A stretch of DNA of 64,000 nt from Rhodopirellula sp. (GTDB lineage Bacteria > Planctomycetota > Planctomycetia > Pirellulales > Pirellulaceae). The notes below the pieces were generated by a model, which was given only the letters and a program-made list of their open reading frames with translations, did not search any database and was not told the origin of the DNA. Numbering within the stretch: the stretch's first letter is position 1; the number at the start of each line of letters is the position of its first letter. The stretch spans positions 62,001-126,000 of the forward strand of contig NZHC01000076.1 in the NCBI GenBank assembly GCA_002689655.1, in the 5' to 3' direction. The position numbers were made by a program, and so were the translations under genes. This document shows, piece by piece, positions 18,272 to 28,047 of this stretch.

Positions 18272-19183
18272 ATGAAGATTTATTATACCGATCATTTCAA
18301 CCTGCCACTGCCAGATAGCCATCGATTCCCGATGGTCAAATACCGCCAACTTCGCCAACATGTCGTACGAAGCCCTTTTCACCTGCATGATTTGCTAATC
18401 GTGCCCCCTGCGGCCACTGATGAACAACTATTGTCCTGTCACACTGAACGTTATGTAAGCGCAGTCCGCGATGGGACACTCAGCAACAGCGAAATTCGCC
18501 GCATCGGGTTTCCATGGTCAACACAGATGGTGGAAAGATCGCGTCGCAGCACTGGGGCAACGCTAGCCGCTAGTCGAGCTGCATTGAGTGACGGCATTGC
18601 GGTCAACCTGGCGGGTGGCACCCACCATGCTATGCATGACGCCGGGGAGGGTTACTGTGTCTTCAATGATGCCGCAGTTACGATTCGCACTTTGCAACGC
18701 GAGAAGTTGATCCAGCATGCTTGTGTAATCGATCTTGATGTTCACCAAGGAAATGGCACTGCGGAAATACTCGGCGACGATCACACGGCATTCACTCTGT
18801 CACTTCATGGAGTTAAGAACTTTCCCATGCGAAAATCACCCAGTGACCTTGATATCGATCTCGATGACGGGACCACTGACGAACAATACATGGCTGCACT
18901 CGACGGTGCACTCGATCAACTTGATAATGAGCAGCCATTCGACCTTGCTATTTTTCTTGCTGGTGCTGACCCCTACAAAGATGATCGCCTTGGCAGGCTG
19001 GACTTGTCAAAGAACGGCTTGGCTGAGCGCGATCGAACTGTCATGCAATGGTGTCGAGACCGCAGTATTCCGCTGGCCATAGCCATGGCGGGGGGATATG
19101 CACCCGATGTGAACGATATCGTCTCCATTCATGGGATGACGGTGCAACTGGCCAGTCTACACTCCAGAATCGCAACACAATAA
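18272..19183 (+). CDS. Histone deacetylase-family (class I/II-like) hydrolase
   Basis: A 303-residue zinc amidohydrolase of the arginase/deacetylase fold. Catalytic motifs are intact: GGTHHA at about 115, the metal-binding DLDVHQGNGT at about 154, and AGADP near 230. The Tyr-containing C-terminal glycine loop is present as AMAGGYAPDV. Bacterial members deacetylate small acetylamines such as acetylpolyamines, acetoin-linked or acyl-lysine substrates; the substrate here is unknown. ATG 18272 is preferred over the track TTG 18266, two codons upstream. It stands alone between two intergenic gaps of about 250 and 210 nt. Confidence 0.92.
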   Translation: MKIYYTDHFNLPLPDSHRFPMVKYRQLRQHVVRSPFHLHDLLIVPPAATDEQLLSCHTERYVSAVRDGTLSNSEIRRIGFPWSTQMVERSRRSTGATLAASRAALSDGIAVNLAGGTHHAMHDAGEGYCVFNDAAVTIRTLQREKLIQHACVIDLDVHQGNGTAEILGDDHTAFTLSLHGVKNFPMRKSPSDLDIDLDDGTTDEQYMAALDGALDQLDNEQPFDLAIFLAGADPYKDDRLGRLDLSKNGLAERDRTVMQWCRDRSIPLAIAMAGGYAPDVNDIVSIHGMTVQLASLHSRIATQ

Positions 19184-19394
19184 CGCTCGCTGCACACTGG
19201 CTTGTACCTTCTCTGAGTCTCACTTTGGAAGGGCTTCACCGCAAAAGATTGTGAATCAACTCCGGAAGAATAGATTCAGTACTGACGACCGCTTATGGTG
19301 GGAACATCGATGAATGGTTGTGCATGCATCAAAACGCAAGCTCACGCCTGCCATCTTACCAACCCCAACAGCACCACTGACCGAAAGATAAACT

Positions 19395-20318
19395 GTGCGA
19401 CTTTCCATCCTGCTCTTTATTGCCAGCTCACTTAATATTGGAATCCACGAAAATCTAGTTGCTGCTAAAGAAGCGAAAATCGTGTTGGTAGCAGGAAAAC
19501 CTTCACACCCACCACGAATGCACGAATTCAATGCGGGGGTTCAATTGATGACTGCATGCCTTAAGAATATACCGAACGTTGACGTTAAGTTTGTGCTGAA
19601 TGGCTGGCCAAACGATGAATCGATCTTTGATGGTGCCAGTGCTGTTGTTTTTTTCATGGATGGGGGGCGGCGACATGAAGTCGTTGGAGAGAACGGAAGG
19701 CGATTAAAAGTGGTAGATGACTGGTCATCGAAAGGTGTTGGGCTAGGTTTCATGCATTTTGGTGTCGAAGTCATAGCTGATCAGGCCGGAGCAGAATTCA
19801 AACGATGGATTGGTGGTCACTACGAGCACATGCACTCTTGCAATCCGATTTGGGAACCAAATTTCATGGTCTTCCCCGAGCATCCGATCAGCCGTGGTGT
19901 GAAACCGTTTCAGGCCAAGGATGAATGGTATTTCAATATGCGTTTTATTGGCGACATGTCTGGCGAAAAAGCGAATGAGATTGATGGACTCAAGTTTGTT
20001 CCCATCCTGACCGCTGTGCCTTCAGACGAGGTTCGTGATGGCCCCTACGTCTACCCAAGAGGCCCTTATCCACATATTCAAGCATCCAAGGGACGAGCTG
20101 AAGCAATGATGTGGACCGTGGAACGACCTGATGGGGGTCGCGGTTTTGGCTTCACTGGTGGCCACTTTCACGACAATTGGGCAAATGACAACTATCGCCG
20201 AGTCGTTCTCAACGCGATCCTTTGGATTGCAAAAGCGGATATTCCCGAAAGCGGTGTTGAGTCCACCGTTTCAGAGGAACAGCTTAACGCCAATCTTGAT
20301 CCCAAAAATCGCCGATAA
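19395..20318 (+). CDS. ThuA-like domain secreted protein
   Basis: A 307-residue protein with an N-terminal signal peptide (MRLSILLFIASSLNIGIHENLVAA) and a ThuA-like class I glutamine amidotransferase-type fold: KIVLVAGKPSHPPRMHEFNAGV, VVFFMDGG, GVGLGFMHFGVE, and FTGGHFHDNW near the end. ThuA-like proteins are linked to sugar (trehalose-type) use and are abundant in planctomycetes, often beside Gfo/Idh/MocA enzymes; no such neighbour sits here. The nucleophile Cys of true amidotransferases is replaced in FMHFGV, as usual for the family. The start is a GTG (19395) and no stronger alternative is seen. It is convergent with moxR-like 20428. Confidence 0.88.
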   Translation: MRLSILLFIASSLNIGIHENLVAAKEAKIVLVAGKPSHPPRMHEFNAGVQLMTACLKNIPNVDVKFVLNGWPNDESIFDGASAVVFFMDGGRRHEVVGENGRRLKVVDDWSSKGVGLGFMHFGVEVIADQAGAEFKRWIGGHYEHMHSCNPIWEPNFMVFPEHPISRGVKPFQAKDEWYFNMRFIGDMSGEKANEIDGLKFVPILTAVPSDEVRDGPYVYPRGPYPHIQASKGRAEAMMWTVERPDGGRGFGFTGGHFHDNWANDNYRRVVLNAILWIAKADIPESGVESTVSEEQLNANLDPKNRR

Positions 20319-20367
20319 GCATTCGCTGGAAACTCAGTGAGCAATCAACCGCCCTCAAGAGTGCTAC

Positions 20368-20400
20368 AACGCAAGGTGCTTTTCACGGCACTTTTGCGTT
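20368..20400. terminator. Bidirectional hairpin between convergent genes
   Basis: AACGCAAGGTGC pairs with GCACTTTTGCGTT (one G-T pair and one bulge) around an 8-nt loop, between the ThuA stop and the MoxR stop. U-rich sequence is in the arm, not a clean tail, so efficiency is uncertain. Confidence 0.5.
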
Positions 20401-20427
20401 TCAGTTCGAGAGGCGTGAAGACGCGGC

Positions 20428-21438
20428 TCACTCACCCTTTTCGGGAACGTTTTCCAAGATGTCCAGCAGGATCTGGTCAGCTTCAATGCCTTCGGCTTGA
20501 GCTTCAAAATTCAACAGGACCCTGTGGCGCATGGCTGGCAGGAATACTCGCCGCACATCCTCGAAGCTGACGTTGTAGCGGCCTTCAAGCAAAGCTCGAA
20601 CCTTCGATGCCAACGCGAGCGTCTGCGCTCCACGCGGACTGGCACCCCAACGTACATAATTGTTGGTTGCCGCAACTGAGTGTGGGCCATCGGGGTGTGT
20701 CCCAAGATTCAAGCGAACCAAGTAGTCTCGAACATGTGGCGCGAGTATAACCTTACGGACCATCTGCTGCCACTTTTGTATCTCTTCACCATCCATCACT
20801 CTCTCAAGATCAGCTTGGTGCTCCTGAGTTGTTCGTTCGACGATCAAATTCAGATCTTCGCGGCTACTGTATCCAACCACCAATTTGAAAAGAAAACGGT
20901 CTAACTGTGCTTCGGGCAGCGGGTAAGTCCCCTCCTGCTCGATGGGGTTCTGCGTGGCAAGCACAAAGAAAGGCTTCTCCAACACAAAGCGTTTTCCCCC
21001 GGCGGTCACCGTTCCCTCCTGCATGGTTTCTAACATCGCAGACTGCGTTTTGGGTGTCGCGCGATTGATCTCATCCGCCAATAAAATCTGCGTGAACACA
21101 GGCCCGCGTTGAAATTCAAATCCCCGGCGACCATTCTCATCTTCAACAATCATGTTCGTCCCGAGGATGTCGGCAGGCATCAGGTCGGGCGTAAATTGGA
21201 TACGGCTATAATTCAAGTCCATGACATCAGACAATGTTCGAACGAGCATTGTTTTTCCAAGCCCGGGAACACCTTCCAACAAACAGTGTCCGCCACAGAA
21301 AATCGCTGTCAGCACACCATGAACGATGTCGTCATGACCGACGATGACCCGCCCAATCATTTCACGAACTGCGTTGTAACGCTGCCCGAACTCTTCTGCT
21401 TCTGCCTGCATCGAATCTACTGTGTTACTCATCTGCAT
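20428..21438 (-). CDS. MoxR family AAA+ ATPase
   Basis: A 336-residue AAA+ ATPase. Walker A GVPGLGKT sits near 60, followed by RIQFTPDLMPADILGTN (MoxR signature), Walker B LLADEINRATPKTQSAMLE and sensor TQNPIEQEGTYPLPEAQLDRFLF. MoxR ATPases act as chaperones for metal-cofactor or VWA-domain proteins. Family members usually sit beside DUF58 and VWA genes; none is within this stretch, so it is an orphan unless partners lie elsewhere. The M19 dipeptidase gene lies upstream on the same strand but about 190 nt away, so they are probably separate units. The start ATG lies at the usual N-terminal helix. Confidence 0.93.
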   Translation of the reverse strand: MQMSNTVDSMQAEAEEFGQRYNAVREMIGRVIVGHDDIVHGVLTAIFCGGHCLLEGVPGLGKTMLVRTLSDVMDLNYSRIQFTPDLMPADILGTNMIVEDENGRRGFEFQRGPVFTQILLADEINRATPKTQSAMLETMQEGTVTAGGKRFVLEKPFFVLATQNPIEQEGTYPLPEAQLDRFLFKLVVGYSSREDLNLIVERTTQEHQADLERVMDGEEIQKWQQMVRKVILAPHVRDYLVRLNLGTHPDGPHSVAATNNYVRWGASPRGAQTLALASKVRALLEGRYNVSFEDVRRVFLPAMRHRVLLNFEAQAEGIEADQILLDILENVPEKGE

Positions 21439-21630
21439 TCATCAATGGGTTGGTGACCAAGCCGTGCGATTTAACGCTGTGACCGCAAACGCACCGTTGG
21501 TGAAAAACTGCAAAGCCAACACTTGGAAGGGCATGGCAAAAGCAGTGAAGTCGACCCTGATCATAGCGGAAATATTGCCACCTGGGTGGAACTCATAGCG
21601 GCTCAATTCGGTCGTTTCCGAGTTCCCAGC

Positions 21631-22902
21631 CTACTTTTCCAATGACAACTTCCTTGAAACCTCTTCTACCTGCCGGAAAACTCGCATCACATTGCCACCG
21701 AGGACTTTTCGAATATCAGATTCGGTATAGCCACGATTCAGGAGCCCCTGAGTGATTACCGGATAGGTACTGACATCTTCAAGTTGCGTTGGCAGTGCTG
21801 GGACGCCGTCGTAATCAGAACCCAATCCCACATGATCAATTCCAGCAACTTTGACAATGTGATCAATGTGGTCGAGCAGATCGTGTACGGTACACTGCTT
21901 CGACCGCGGATTCTTGAGTTCCCATTGCCTCAGTTCAGACGCCACTTTTGCCTCGTCATCTGAATAACGTTCATTCAATTTTTCACGCTGGTCATTCCGT
22001 TTTCGAGATCGCGCCGCGTCAACGGGATTCACAAAATCCGAAAAGAAGTTCACCATCACCACGCCGCCATTTTTTTTCGTCAGCAACAGAACATCATCCG
22101 GAACATTTCGAGGATGCTCAGCCACAGCCCTAGCCGATGAATGCGAAAAAATCACAGGAGCCTGGGTCGCCTTCAAAGCCTTTGTCATGCACAAAGGTGA
22201 AACATGCGAGAGATCAACAATCATCCCCAGCCGATTCATTTCATGAACGATCTCCTCACCAAAAGCAGACAGCCCCCCAGAAATTGGTTCATCACTACAA
22301 GAGTCCGCCCAATCGAGAGACATCGAGTGGGTCAATGTCATGTACCTGGCTCCGTCACGGTACAATTGACGAAGGACATTCAACGAGTTTTCAATCGAGT
22401 GCCCTCCCTCAACACCAATCAATGATGCAATCTTTCCATTGCCGCGGATCCTGGTGACATCCTCAGCAGTCAACGCCAACTCAAAAACATCGCTGTATTG
22501 TTTGGTTAACTCCCTGACAACTGCGATCTGCTCAAGGGTCACCGTAAGTGCATTGTTTTGTGTCGCAGTAGTGACGGGCACATACACCGACCAAAACTGA
22601 GCACCAACACCACCCGTGCGTAAGCGAGGAATATCCGTATGAAGCTTCAGCTGATTCTTGCGCAAATCGATGTTACCCACTGCAATACCACTTTTCCGCA
22701 GCGCCCATGGTAAATCATTATGCCCGTCAAATACCGGCGCTGCTTTATGAATCCGAATCGCCTTTTCTGTAACCACAATCGAATCACGCTTACTTGAAGA
22801 CAATTCCCTCACGGCTGATCTGCCAGGCTCAGCATGAACACGGAAAACTGAATAAGCGAAAAGGGACGCAGCAACACAAAGCACATTTCGCAGGTGAATC
22901 AC
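21631..22902 (-). CDS. M19 family membrane-type dipeptidase
   Basis: A secreted zinc dipeptidase. The metal site FDGHNDLPW is near the start, followed by IGVEGGHSIEN, the YMTLTHSMSLDWADS segment, VDLSHVS, FSHSSARAV and VGLGSDYDGV, all hallmarks of the renal dipeptidase family. The signal peptide is VIHLRNVLCVAASLFAYSVFRVHA. The track start (GTG 22977) sits inside a tandem repeat, so the first 25 residues there are doubtful; GTG 22902 at the signal peptide was chosen, with GTG 22914 also possible. It cleaves dipeptides outside the cytoplasm. Length of about 423 is usual. Confidence 0.9.
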   Translation of the reverse strand: MIHLRNVLCVAASLFAYSVFRVHAEPGRSAVRELSSSKRDSIVVTEKAIRIHKAAPVFDGHNDLPWALRKSGIAVGNIDLRKNQLKLHTDIPRLRTGGVGAQFWSVYVPVTTATQNNALTVTLEQIAVVRELTKQYSDVFELALTAEDVTRIRGNGKIASLIGVEGGHSIENSLNVLRQLYRDGARYMTLTHSMSLDWADSCSDEPISGGLSAFGEEIVHEMNRLGMIVDLSHVSPLCMTKALKATQAPVIFSHSSARAVAEHPRNVPDDVLLLTKKNGGVVMVNFFSDFVNPVDAARSRKRNDQREKLNERYSDDEAKVASELRQWELKNPRSKQCTVHDLLDHIDHIVKVAGIDHVGLGSDYDGVPALPTQLEDVSTYPVITQGLLNRGYTESDIRKVLGGNVMRVFRQVEEVSRKLSLEK

Positions 22903-22957
22903 AAGGTCACTCACAGCTGAATGGGATGATATAGTCAAGTGGTATGATGACAGAGGG

Positions 22958-23052
22958 CCCAGTACTGCTCTAGCCACCCAGTACTGCTCTACCCACCCAG
23001 TACTGCTCTACCCACCCAGTACTGCTCTACCCACCCAGTACTGCTCTACCCA
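22958..23052. repeat. 19-bp tandem repeat, 5 copies
   Basis: The unit CCCAGTACTGCTCTACCCA repeats five times head to tail. Four copies are identical and the first differs by one base (CTCTAGCCA). Each copy carries the palindrome AGTACT. The array lies directly upstream of the M19 dipeptidase and 75 nt after the end of the Old Yellow Enzyme gene. No spacers or stem-loops are present, so it is a minisatellite, not CRISPR. Confidence 0.95.
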
Positions 23053-23127
23053 CAATGTCCAACGATCCGATCGTCATGCCTTGGCTAACCGTTTGCAAGG
23101 CAGCTCAACGTCGGACTCGCGATTCAA

Positions 23128-24549
23128 TCAAGTAGCTTTTTTTGCCTGCTTCAGGCGATCATGCTCCTCACGAACCTTGTAATAAGGGTCAAGCGGATAA
23201 CAACCACTAACCATGCCCTTACGTGGCGCCGTCGTACAATCACTGAAGGTGCGACATACTTTTTTTCGAGTCAGCTGCTCTCCTGACAAGACATCAGCAG
23301 GCAACTCTGGATAAGACAACACCATTCGACCCAACCCAACAGAATCTACCCACTTCTCTCGAATAAGGGCTTGAGCAGTATGCGGTAGCCAATCCTGAAG
23401 ATAACTGTAGCCAGAGCCAACAAATATCAACTCAGGGTGCTTATGTTTCAATTCAGCAGTTGCACGTAACTGGCGCGCCACACCCACTAGCGGATCTTCC
23501 GGAAGTTTGTATCCATCGCTGGGTGGAAAATACGCTGGTCGCTGGATGTGAGGATTGTAATACGGACTTCCTGCTGTCGTACAAACGAGCTTAATACCAA
23601 GACTTTCCAGAAGCTCCATGAATCTTGAGGGTTCACTCAAATCGACTTCGCAGCCCGATAGACCACTACCAAATGCAAGTCGTTGATCCCCAAGCGGGTC
23701 CGCAACACCAATTTGATCTAACCCTCGTTGAAATGGCAGGAAATCAAAAATGCTGAGTCTTACTCCAATCATCAAGCCGTGCGCGCGAGAATGAATTCCG
23801 TCAATAATATCGCGTAGAAAACGCGTTCGATTTTCAAAACTACCGCCAAACCGCCCAGCACGATCGACTCCACTTAATAATTCATGTCCCAAATAACCAT
23901 GGCAATGTTTGATGTCAACAAACTGAAAACCAGCGCGCTGCGCAAGCACCGCGGCATTAATGAAATCATTTACCAATTCCTGCAACTCATCATCGGAAAA
24001 AATTGCGGCTTTATCATCAATCCCCAAGCGAGCATCCAGTGCTGGATTGCATTGTACGGTCCGTGGTTCACTGACACTCTTCTGATTGGGACGTGCGTAC
24101 CTTCCCGAGTGGGTCAACTGTAAGCCGACCAGCAAATCGTCGTCCACGCCAAATTTAGCTCGATGAGCCTCGCACAACTCCAATCTCAAGGACTCAATGC
24201 CTTGAAAATTTTCCTCGGAAATCATCAACTGATTAGGGTTAGCGCGACCATCAGGACGTACTGCAACGGCCTCCCCACCCCATATCAGTTTTGCGCCACT
24301 GAGACCAAAGTTCCGCCAACGTCTCTTCGTCAACTCGGTAGGCTTTCCATCAAGCGTTCCATCCCAACCCTCCATGGGGAGAATACAAAATCGATTTCCA
24401 ATTTCCAGTCCATCAAGATGCAATGGATCAGCAAGAGGATTGCTGCTGGTCACGATCTGCTCATCACAGGGAAACTCAATTCCCAACTGGGCAAGATGAC
24501 TCACGAAAGCATCATGTTTCTTAAAACTTGCCACACGCGGGTAAGTCAT
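23128..24549 (-). CDS. NADH:flavin oxidoreductase (Old Yellow Enzyme family)
   Basis: A 473-residue FMN TIM-barrel enzyme. Signatures: [21 protein letters not shown] at the N-terminus, [12 protein letters not shown] (HSGR motif), [18 protein letters not shown] (catalytic His region near 205), [10 protein letters not shown] and [13 protein letters not shown] near the phosphate site. It reduces activated C=C bonds or related substrates with NAD(P)H. The start overlaps the upstream aldolase-like gene by one base (TAATG), so the two are translationally coupled. The single-domain form lacks the C-terminal FAD/NAD half of 2,4-dienoyl-CoA reductase types. The last 60 residues ([23 protein letters not shown]) hold Cys residues of unclear use. 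Confidence 0.9.
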   Translation of the reverse strand: MTYPRVASFKKHDAFVSHLAQLGIEFPCDEQIVTSSNPLADPLHLDGLEIGNRFCILPMEGWDGTLDGKPTELTKRRWRNFGLSGAKLIWGGEAVAVRPDGRANPNQLMISEENFQGIESLRLELCEAHRAKFGVDDDLLVGLQLTHSGRYARPNQKSVSEPRTVQCNPALDARLGIDDKAAIFSDDELQELVNDFINAAVLAQRAGFQFVDIKHCHGYLGHELLSGVDRAGRFGGSFENRTRFLRDIIDGIHSRAHGLMIGVRLSIFDFLPFQRGLDQIGVADPLGDQRLAFGSGLSGCEVDLSEPSRFMELLESLGIKLVCTTAGSPYYNPHIQRPAYFPPSDGYKLPEDPLVGVARQLRATAELKHKHPELIFVGSGYSYLQDWLPHTAQALIREKWVDSVGLGRMVLSYPELPADVLSGEQLTRKKVCRTFSDCTTAPRKGMVSGCYPLDPYYKVREEHDRLKQAKKAT

Positions 24550-25514
24550 TAATTCTCCTCTTTCATAATTCTCTGAATATCACTCGCAATCAATTGCAGA
24601 ACTGCAACATCGGAATCGGATCGATGTCGCGAATCCGGGTGAGTCTGATCACTGGCAAGCATCCCTCTAATTTTCAAGAACATTGCAGCGGAATGTTTGT
24701 ATGCGGGGGTGGGATCGCGGAACGCAAAGGCGCCCAGATACTGCAACATATCATTCAGCTCATAGAAAGACGGATCCCCCGCCTCCCACATGGCATCCCG
24801 TCGCGCAAATGCATCAGGGGCAAAGGTACTCAAACCCAGCAAATAGTCACTTCCATACATCACCATATCGATGGCAAGATCATTTCCGGTAAACACTTTA
24901 AAATCAGGTCGAACTCGATTTCGCAACTCAAGGCGTTGCCACTCCGGTAACCGATGAAGTGATGAATGCTTTGCGCCCAGAGCGTTGGGAATCATCATCA
25001 ATTGCTGATAGACATCCAGTGCGTAAATCCTGCCAAAGGGAGCAAAAATCTTCCCCAACTCAAAGAACAGAAATTCTTGGCACTCACACGCCAGTGCCTG
25101 ATAGGCTTCGACCAATTCGTCGTCAGACAATTCAATCAACCCATAAGATTGAAAAAAGATGGGTGTACCACCATGTCGCTGAATTTGCTCAATTCCAACT
25201 CGATATAAATCTTTACCAAAGGGAGACCCCGGCTGATCACCCACAAAAATACCCGCAACAAATGAACGCCCGTCAGCGATTTGCTGAGCACGCAGTAACA
25301 CCTCCTCACGGACTGCATCGTCAATCAGATTACCGTAGCCGGTATCCATATTGACCGCCGGAATCAATCCAGCATCCAGTGTACGATGCAGATGCGCATC
25401 GAAGCCTTGCCAATCAACTTCTCCACCCGAATGGTATGGCAGTAAGATGGCGGAAATACCGGTAATCTTTCGACGAGGTTGCAGCAGTTTTGTAGGATCG
25501 ATCACTTCAGTCAT
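24549..25514 (-). CDS. Dihydrodipicolinate synthase-family (class I) aldolase-like protein
   Basis: A 321-residue TIM-barrel protein. It starts [28 protein letters not shown], like DapA/N-acetylneuraminate lyase family members, has a Tyr region ([19 protein letters not shown]), and GAKHSS near 180 at the position of the Schiff-base Lys (usual GIKDSS). It likely makes or breaks a C-C bond to pyruvate or a similar keto acid in a catabolic route. It is the first gene of an operon with the Old Yellow Enzyme, divergent from an AraC regulator 100 nt away, which probably controls it. It is unlikely to be housekeeping dapA because it lacks the GTTGE motif. Confidence 0.8.
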   Translation of the reverse strand: MTEVIDPTKLLQPRRKITGISAILLPYHSGGEVDWQGFDAHLHRTLDAGLIPAVNMDTGYGNLIDDAVREEVLLRAQQIADGRSFVAGIFVGDQPGSPFGKDLYRVGIEQIQRHGGTPIFFQSYGLIELSDDELVEAYQALACECQEFLFFELGKIFAPFGRIYALDVYQQLMMIPNALGAKHSSLHRLPEWQRLELRNRVRPDFKVFTGNDLAIDMVMYGSDYLLGLSTFAPDAFARRDAMWEAGDPSFYELNDMLQYLGAFAFRDPTPAYKHSAAMFLKIRGMLASDQTHPDSRHRSDSDVAVLQLIASDIQRIMKEEN

Positions 25515-25614
25515 ACTCTCTCAAACCAAATAAACCCGAATCATTTCAACTGTACGCTGCATTGCACCAGCCGTCTTGGCAAATTGGGCACAACGGTACC
25601 TTGCAAAGCAGGCA

Positions 25615-26460
25615 ATGGAATCACACTTGGATTATCAACTCACGGACCAGGCGCTCCCCGAGAACTTACCCCCATGGGGCGTTCTTGTGCTGGAAAGTCA
25701 TCACAGCCCAAAATTTGCGATGAACTGGCGCACCCATGAGTTTGTCAAAATTGTCTACATATGGAAGGGCAGGGGAGAGTTCCATATTGGTGACAAGATT
25801 CACAACTTCGATGCCAATGATGTGATCGTCATTCCACCCCATACCCGTAACCGCATCATTGATGACGTCTCGGCTGCGCCCAGCCTGTACATCTGCTGCA
25901 TTTCAACACAGCTTCTCAGCTTTGAACCCCGTATGGCTGGATCGCTCAATGTCCGACTCCAACATCACCGACATGGGTTCACCAATCGGATCACATCATT
26001 GCTCCGCTGTTTGATTCACTCTCAGCGCAAACCTGTGGCCACCACTTCAATCTCCATGGTTGCCGACGCATTGCGGCTCCTGCAACTCGTAATGGAACTT
26101 GAACCAGACCGGCAAGCCAAGCTTCCACCCCACGGAAATGAACGTGCCGTTCTGCAACGTTACATCTCAGACCTGCCTGATCATTTTTTTGAGGAATCAT
26201 CAATCGATTCCACCAGTCAGCGTCTCGGCATTCCCAGACGAACCTTTACTCAACTGTTTCATGAATTGACTGGTGAGACTTGGCTCGCGCACACACGACG
26301 CCTTGCCGTTGAATATGCCCAGCAACGACTTTGCCACACGGACCTCCCAATCACATCCATCGCTTTTGAATGTGGTTTCCGTGACCTTTCTACCTTCTAT
26401 CGGCAATTCAAAAAAATATCGGGAACATCACCCGGTGAGTACCGATTGACCAAGAGCTGA
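25615..26460 (+). CDS. AraC family transcriptional regulator
   Basis: A 281-residue regulator. The N-terminal half is a cupin sensor (HEFVKIVYIWKGRGEFHIGDKIHNFDANDVIVIPPHTRN); the C-terminal 100 residues form the double helix-turn-helix (STSQRLGIPRRTFTQLFHELTGETW and LPITSIAFECGFRDLSTFYRQFKKISGTSPGEYR). ATG 25615 follows CAAAGCAGGCA, so the track TTG 25576 is not needed. It is divergent from the aldolase/Old Yellow Enzyme operon and probably activates it in response to the operon's substrate (inference from layout). The shared intergenic region is about 100 nt. Confidence 0.92.
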   Translation: MESHLDYQLTDQALPENLPPWGVLVLESHHSPKFAMNWRTHEFVKIVYIWKGRGEFHIGDKIHNFDANDVIVIPPHTRNRIIDDVSAAPSLYICCISTQLLSFEPRMAGSLNVRLQHHRHGFTNRITSLLRCLIHSQRKPVATTSISMVADALRLLQLVMELEPDRQAKLPPHGNERAVLQRYISDLPDHFFEESSIDSTSQRLGIPRRTFTQLFHELTGETWLAHTRRLAVEYAQQRLCHTDLPITSIAFECGFRDLSTFYRQFKKISGTSPGEYRLTKS

Positions 26461-26479
26461 CCGGTCAAAAAGCTAGCGA

Positions 26480-27742
26480 TCATTCCTGAATGCGATAGAG
26501 GGCTTCTGCGGTTCTTATCAGAATCGAATCATCAATCACACCAAGCGATGCGAGCGTGCGTTCTTCAAGGGAACTTGACCCCAGTTCCTCAAACTCTTTG
26601 CCCGCCCCTACGACCGTGGTTACACCATCTTCACTGGTGAAGTACAGCTTGCCACCAGCCAAGAGGGGTGATGAAGAATAGTTCCCACCGATTCGCTTGC
26701 GGTAAACGAGGTCTCCTGTCTTGGCTTCAACGCACGTAGCAATTCCATCGTCACTAATCGAATAGACCAACCCTTGATGGGCAACCATCGAGGGTGTCTT
26801 CGGTACGTTCCTATCAAGCTGCCATGCAACATGAGTATCGGTAACCACCCCGCTTCCGGTGGGACGAATAGCCAGCATTTTACTGTTATCAAAACTTGTT
26901 GAAATAAAAACAAGACCACCGTGAAAAACCGGTTTCGGTACTACAGAATAGCCGACATATCGAACATCCCAGATTGTTTCTCCGGTCACTGGATCCAGTG
27001 CCAACACACAATCACTACCGGGTGCGATGACTTGAAGTTTACCGTCTACTTCAATCACCGTCGGAGTACAAAACGAAAAGGTTTTTTTTGCTGAAACTGG
27101 TCGTGGAGTCGACCACACCAACTGCCCGTTCGATGCATTCAAGGCAACAATCCTCGGCTCTGCATCACCATCACAAGTGAAGATCAAGTTTCCGGAAACC
27201 AAAACGGGACTACCACCGTTACCATGCGTAGGCTTGAAATACAGTTCGCGGTTCTTCCATAAAACTTCACCAGACAAAGTCAAGCACGCCGTACCTTGAT
27301 ATCCAAAGTGCACATAGATTTTTTCACCATCAATGACAGGTGTGGGACTGGCGTGACTATTTTTGCGGTGGATACGAGCAAGCCGTTCTCTTGTCTGCTC
27401 CAAGATCGGGATCGTTTTCAAGAGTCTTCCCGAAACGGCGTCAACGATGATCAAGGACAGCGTGTAATCCTGATTGTCTTGATTTTCATCGCTTTCAATG
27501 GTGGGAATGGCTGCCGTCAGATAGATACGGTCACCTGCTGTCACTGGTGAGGACCACCCCTCACCTGGAAGTTCGGTCCGCCACGCAATGTTTTTGTCGG
27601 GACCCCATTCAGTTGGCAAGGATTGATCAATCACGCCATCGCCTCGGGGACCACGAAAAAGTCGCCAATCCTCGGCCGCTAACGACGACGAAAATGCACC
27701 AACGAATACGAACATTGAAACGAGCAAGCGATTAGGCATCAT
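26480..27742 (-). CDS. PQQ-like beta-propeller secreted protein
   Basis: A 420-residue protein with a signal peptide (LLVSMFVFVGAFSSSLAAEDW) and the start WRLFRGPRGDGV...EWGPDKNIAWRTELPGEGWSSPVTAGDRIYLT that marks planctomycete PQQ-like propellers. Repeated VDAVSGRLL, LNASNGQLVW, LDPVTGETIW, EAKTGDLVY and tryptophan-docking motifs point to about seven blades. No catalytic residues of quinoprotein dehydrogenases are recognised, so it is probably a binding or scaffold protein like BamB. A paralogue lies at 49982. The gene is convergent with the AraC regulator; the stop is 19 nt from the AraC stop. Confidence 0.85.
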   Translation of the reverse strand: MMPNRLLVSMFVFVGAFSSSLAAEDWRLFRGPRGDGVIDQSLPTEWGPDKNIAWRTELPGEGWSSPVTAGDRIYLTAAIPTIESDENQDNQDYTLSLIIVDAVSGRLLKTIPILEQTRERLARIHRKNSHASPTPVIDGEKIYVHFGYQGTACLTLSGEVLWKNRELYFKPTHGNGGSPVLVSGNLIFTCDGDAEPRIVALNASNGQLVWSTPRPVSAKKTFSFCTPTVIEVDGKLQVIAPGSDCVLALDPVTGETIWDVRYVGYSVVPKPVFHGGLVFISTSFDNSKMLAIRPTGSGVVTDTHVAWQLDRNVPKTPSMVAHQGLVYSISDDGIATCVEAKTGDLVYRKRIGGNYSSSPLLAGGKLYFTSEDGVTTVVGAGKEFEELGSSSLEERTLASLGVIDDSILIRTAEALYRIQE

Positions 27743-28047
27743 TACTTTTCATGAAAAAACTGAGGCGGGAAGTGTGTCAAAAAAACGAAGCCATGAAGTG
27801 ATGACATCGATTGCCACGACAGATGCGCGAAGGCGACTGACTGCGAAACGCTGGCTTGTCGTAGTTTTCGCCTCATTCACCGGGGCAAACGACGGATACG
27901 AACCTAAAACAAAGCCATTGCCTGCAACCGCATCGTTCCACTGTCTTGACTTGTGCAGATAGTTTACAGGACGGGCCGGTGGCGAACGGATAGTTTTAAA
28001 TCAGAAAGGCAGCGTTCCGCGAAGGACACACTCCAGGAAGAACCTCA
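27743..28047. other. Intergenic region without a supported gene
   Basis: It separates the divergent beta-propeller and DUF1289 genes. A 62-codon plus-strand ORF (27774-27962) has no ribosome-binding site and no recognisable sequence, so it is not called. AGGAAG near 28035 belongs to the DUF1289 start. Confidence 0.4.

Noticed and set aside
18020-18388. 122-codon minus-strand ORF
   Set aside because: It overlaps the well-supported deacetylase gene start and shows no family-like sequence.
22958-23052. Possible CRISPR array
   Set aside because: The 19-bp units are directly contiguous with no spacers, and no cas gene is nearby.
27774-27962. 62-codon ORF before DUF1289
   Set aside because: No ribosome-binding site or recognisable protein; treated as intergenic.
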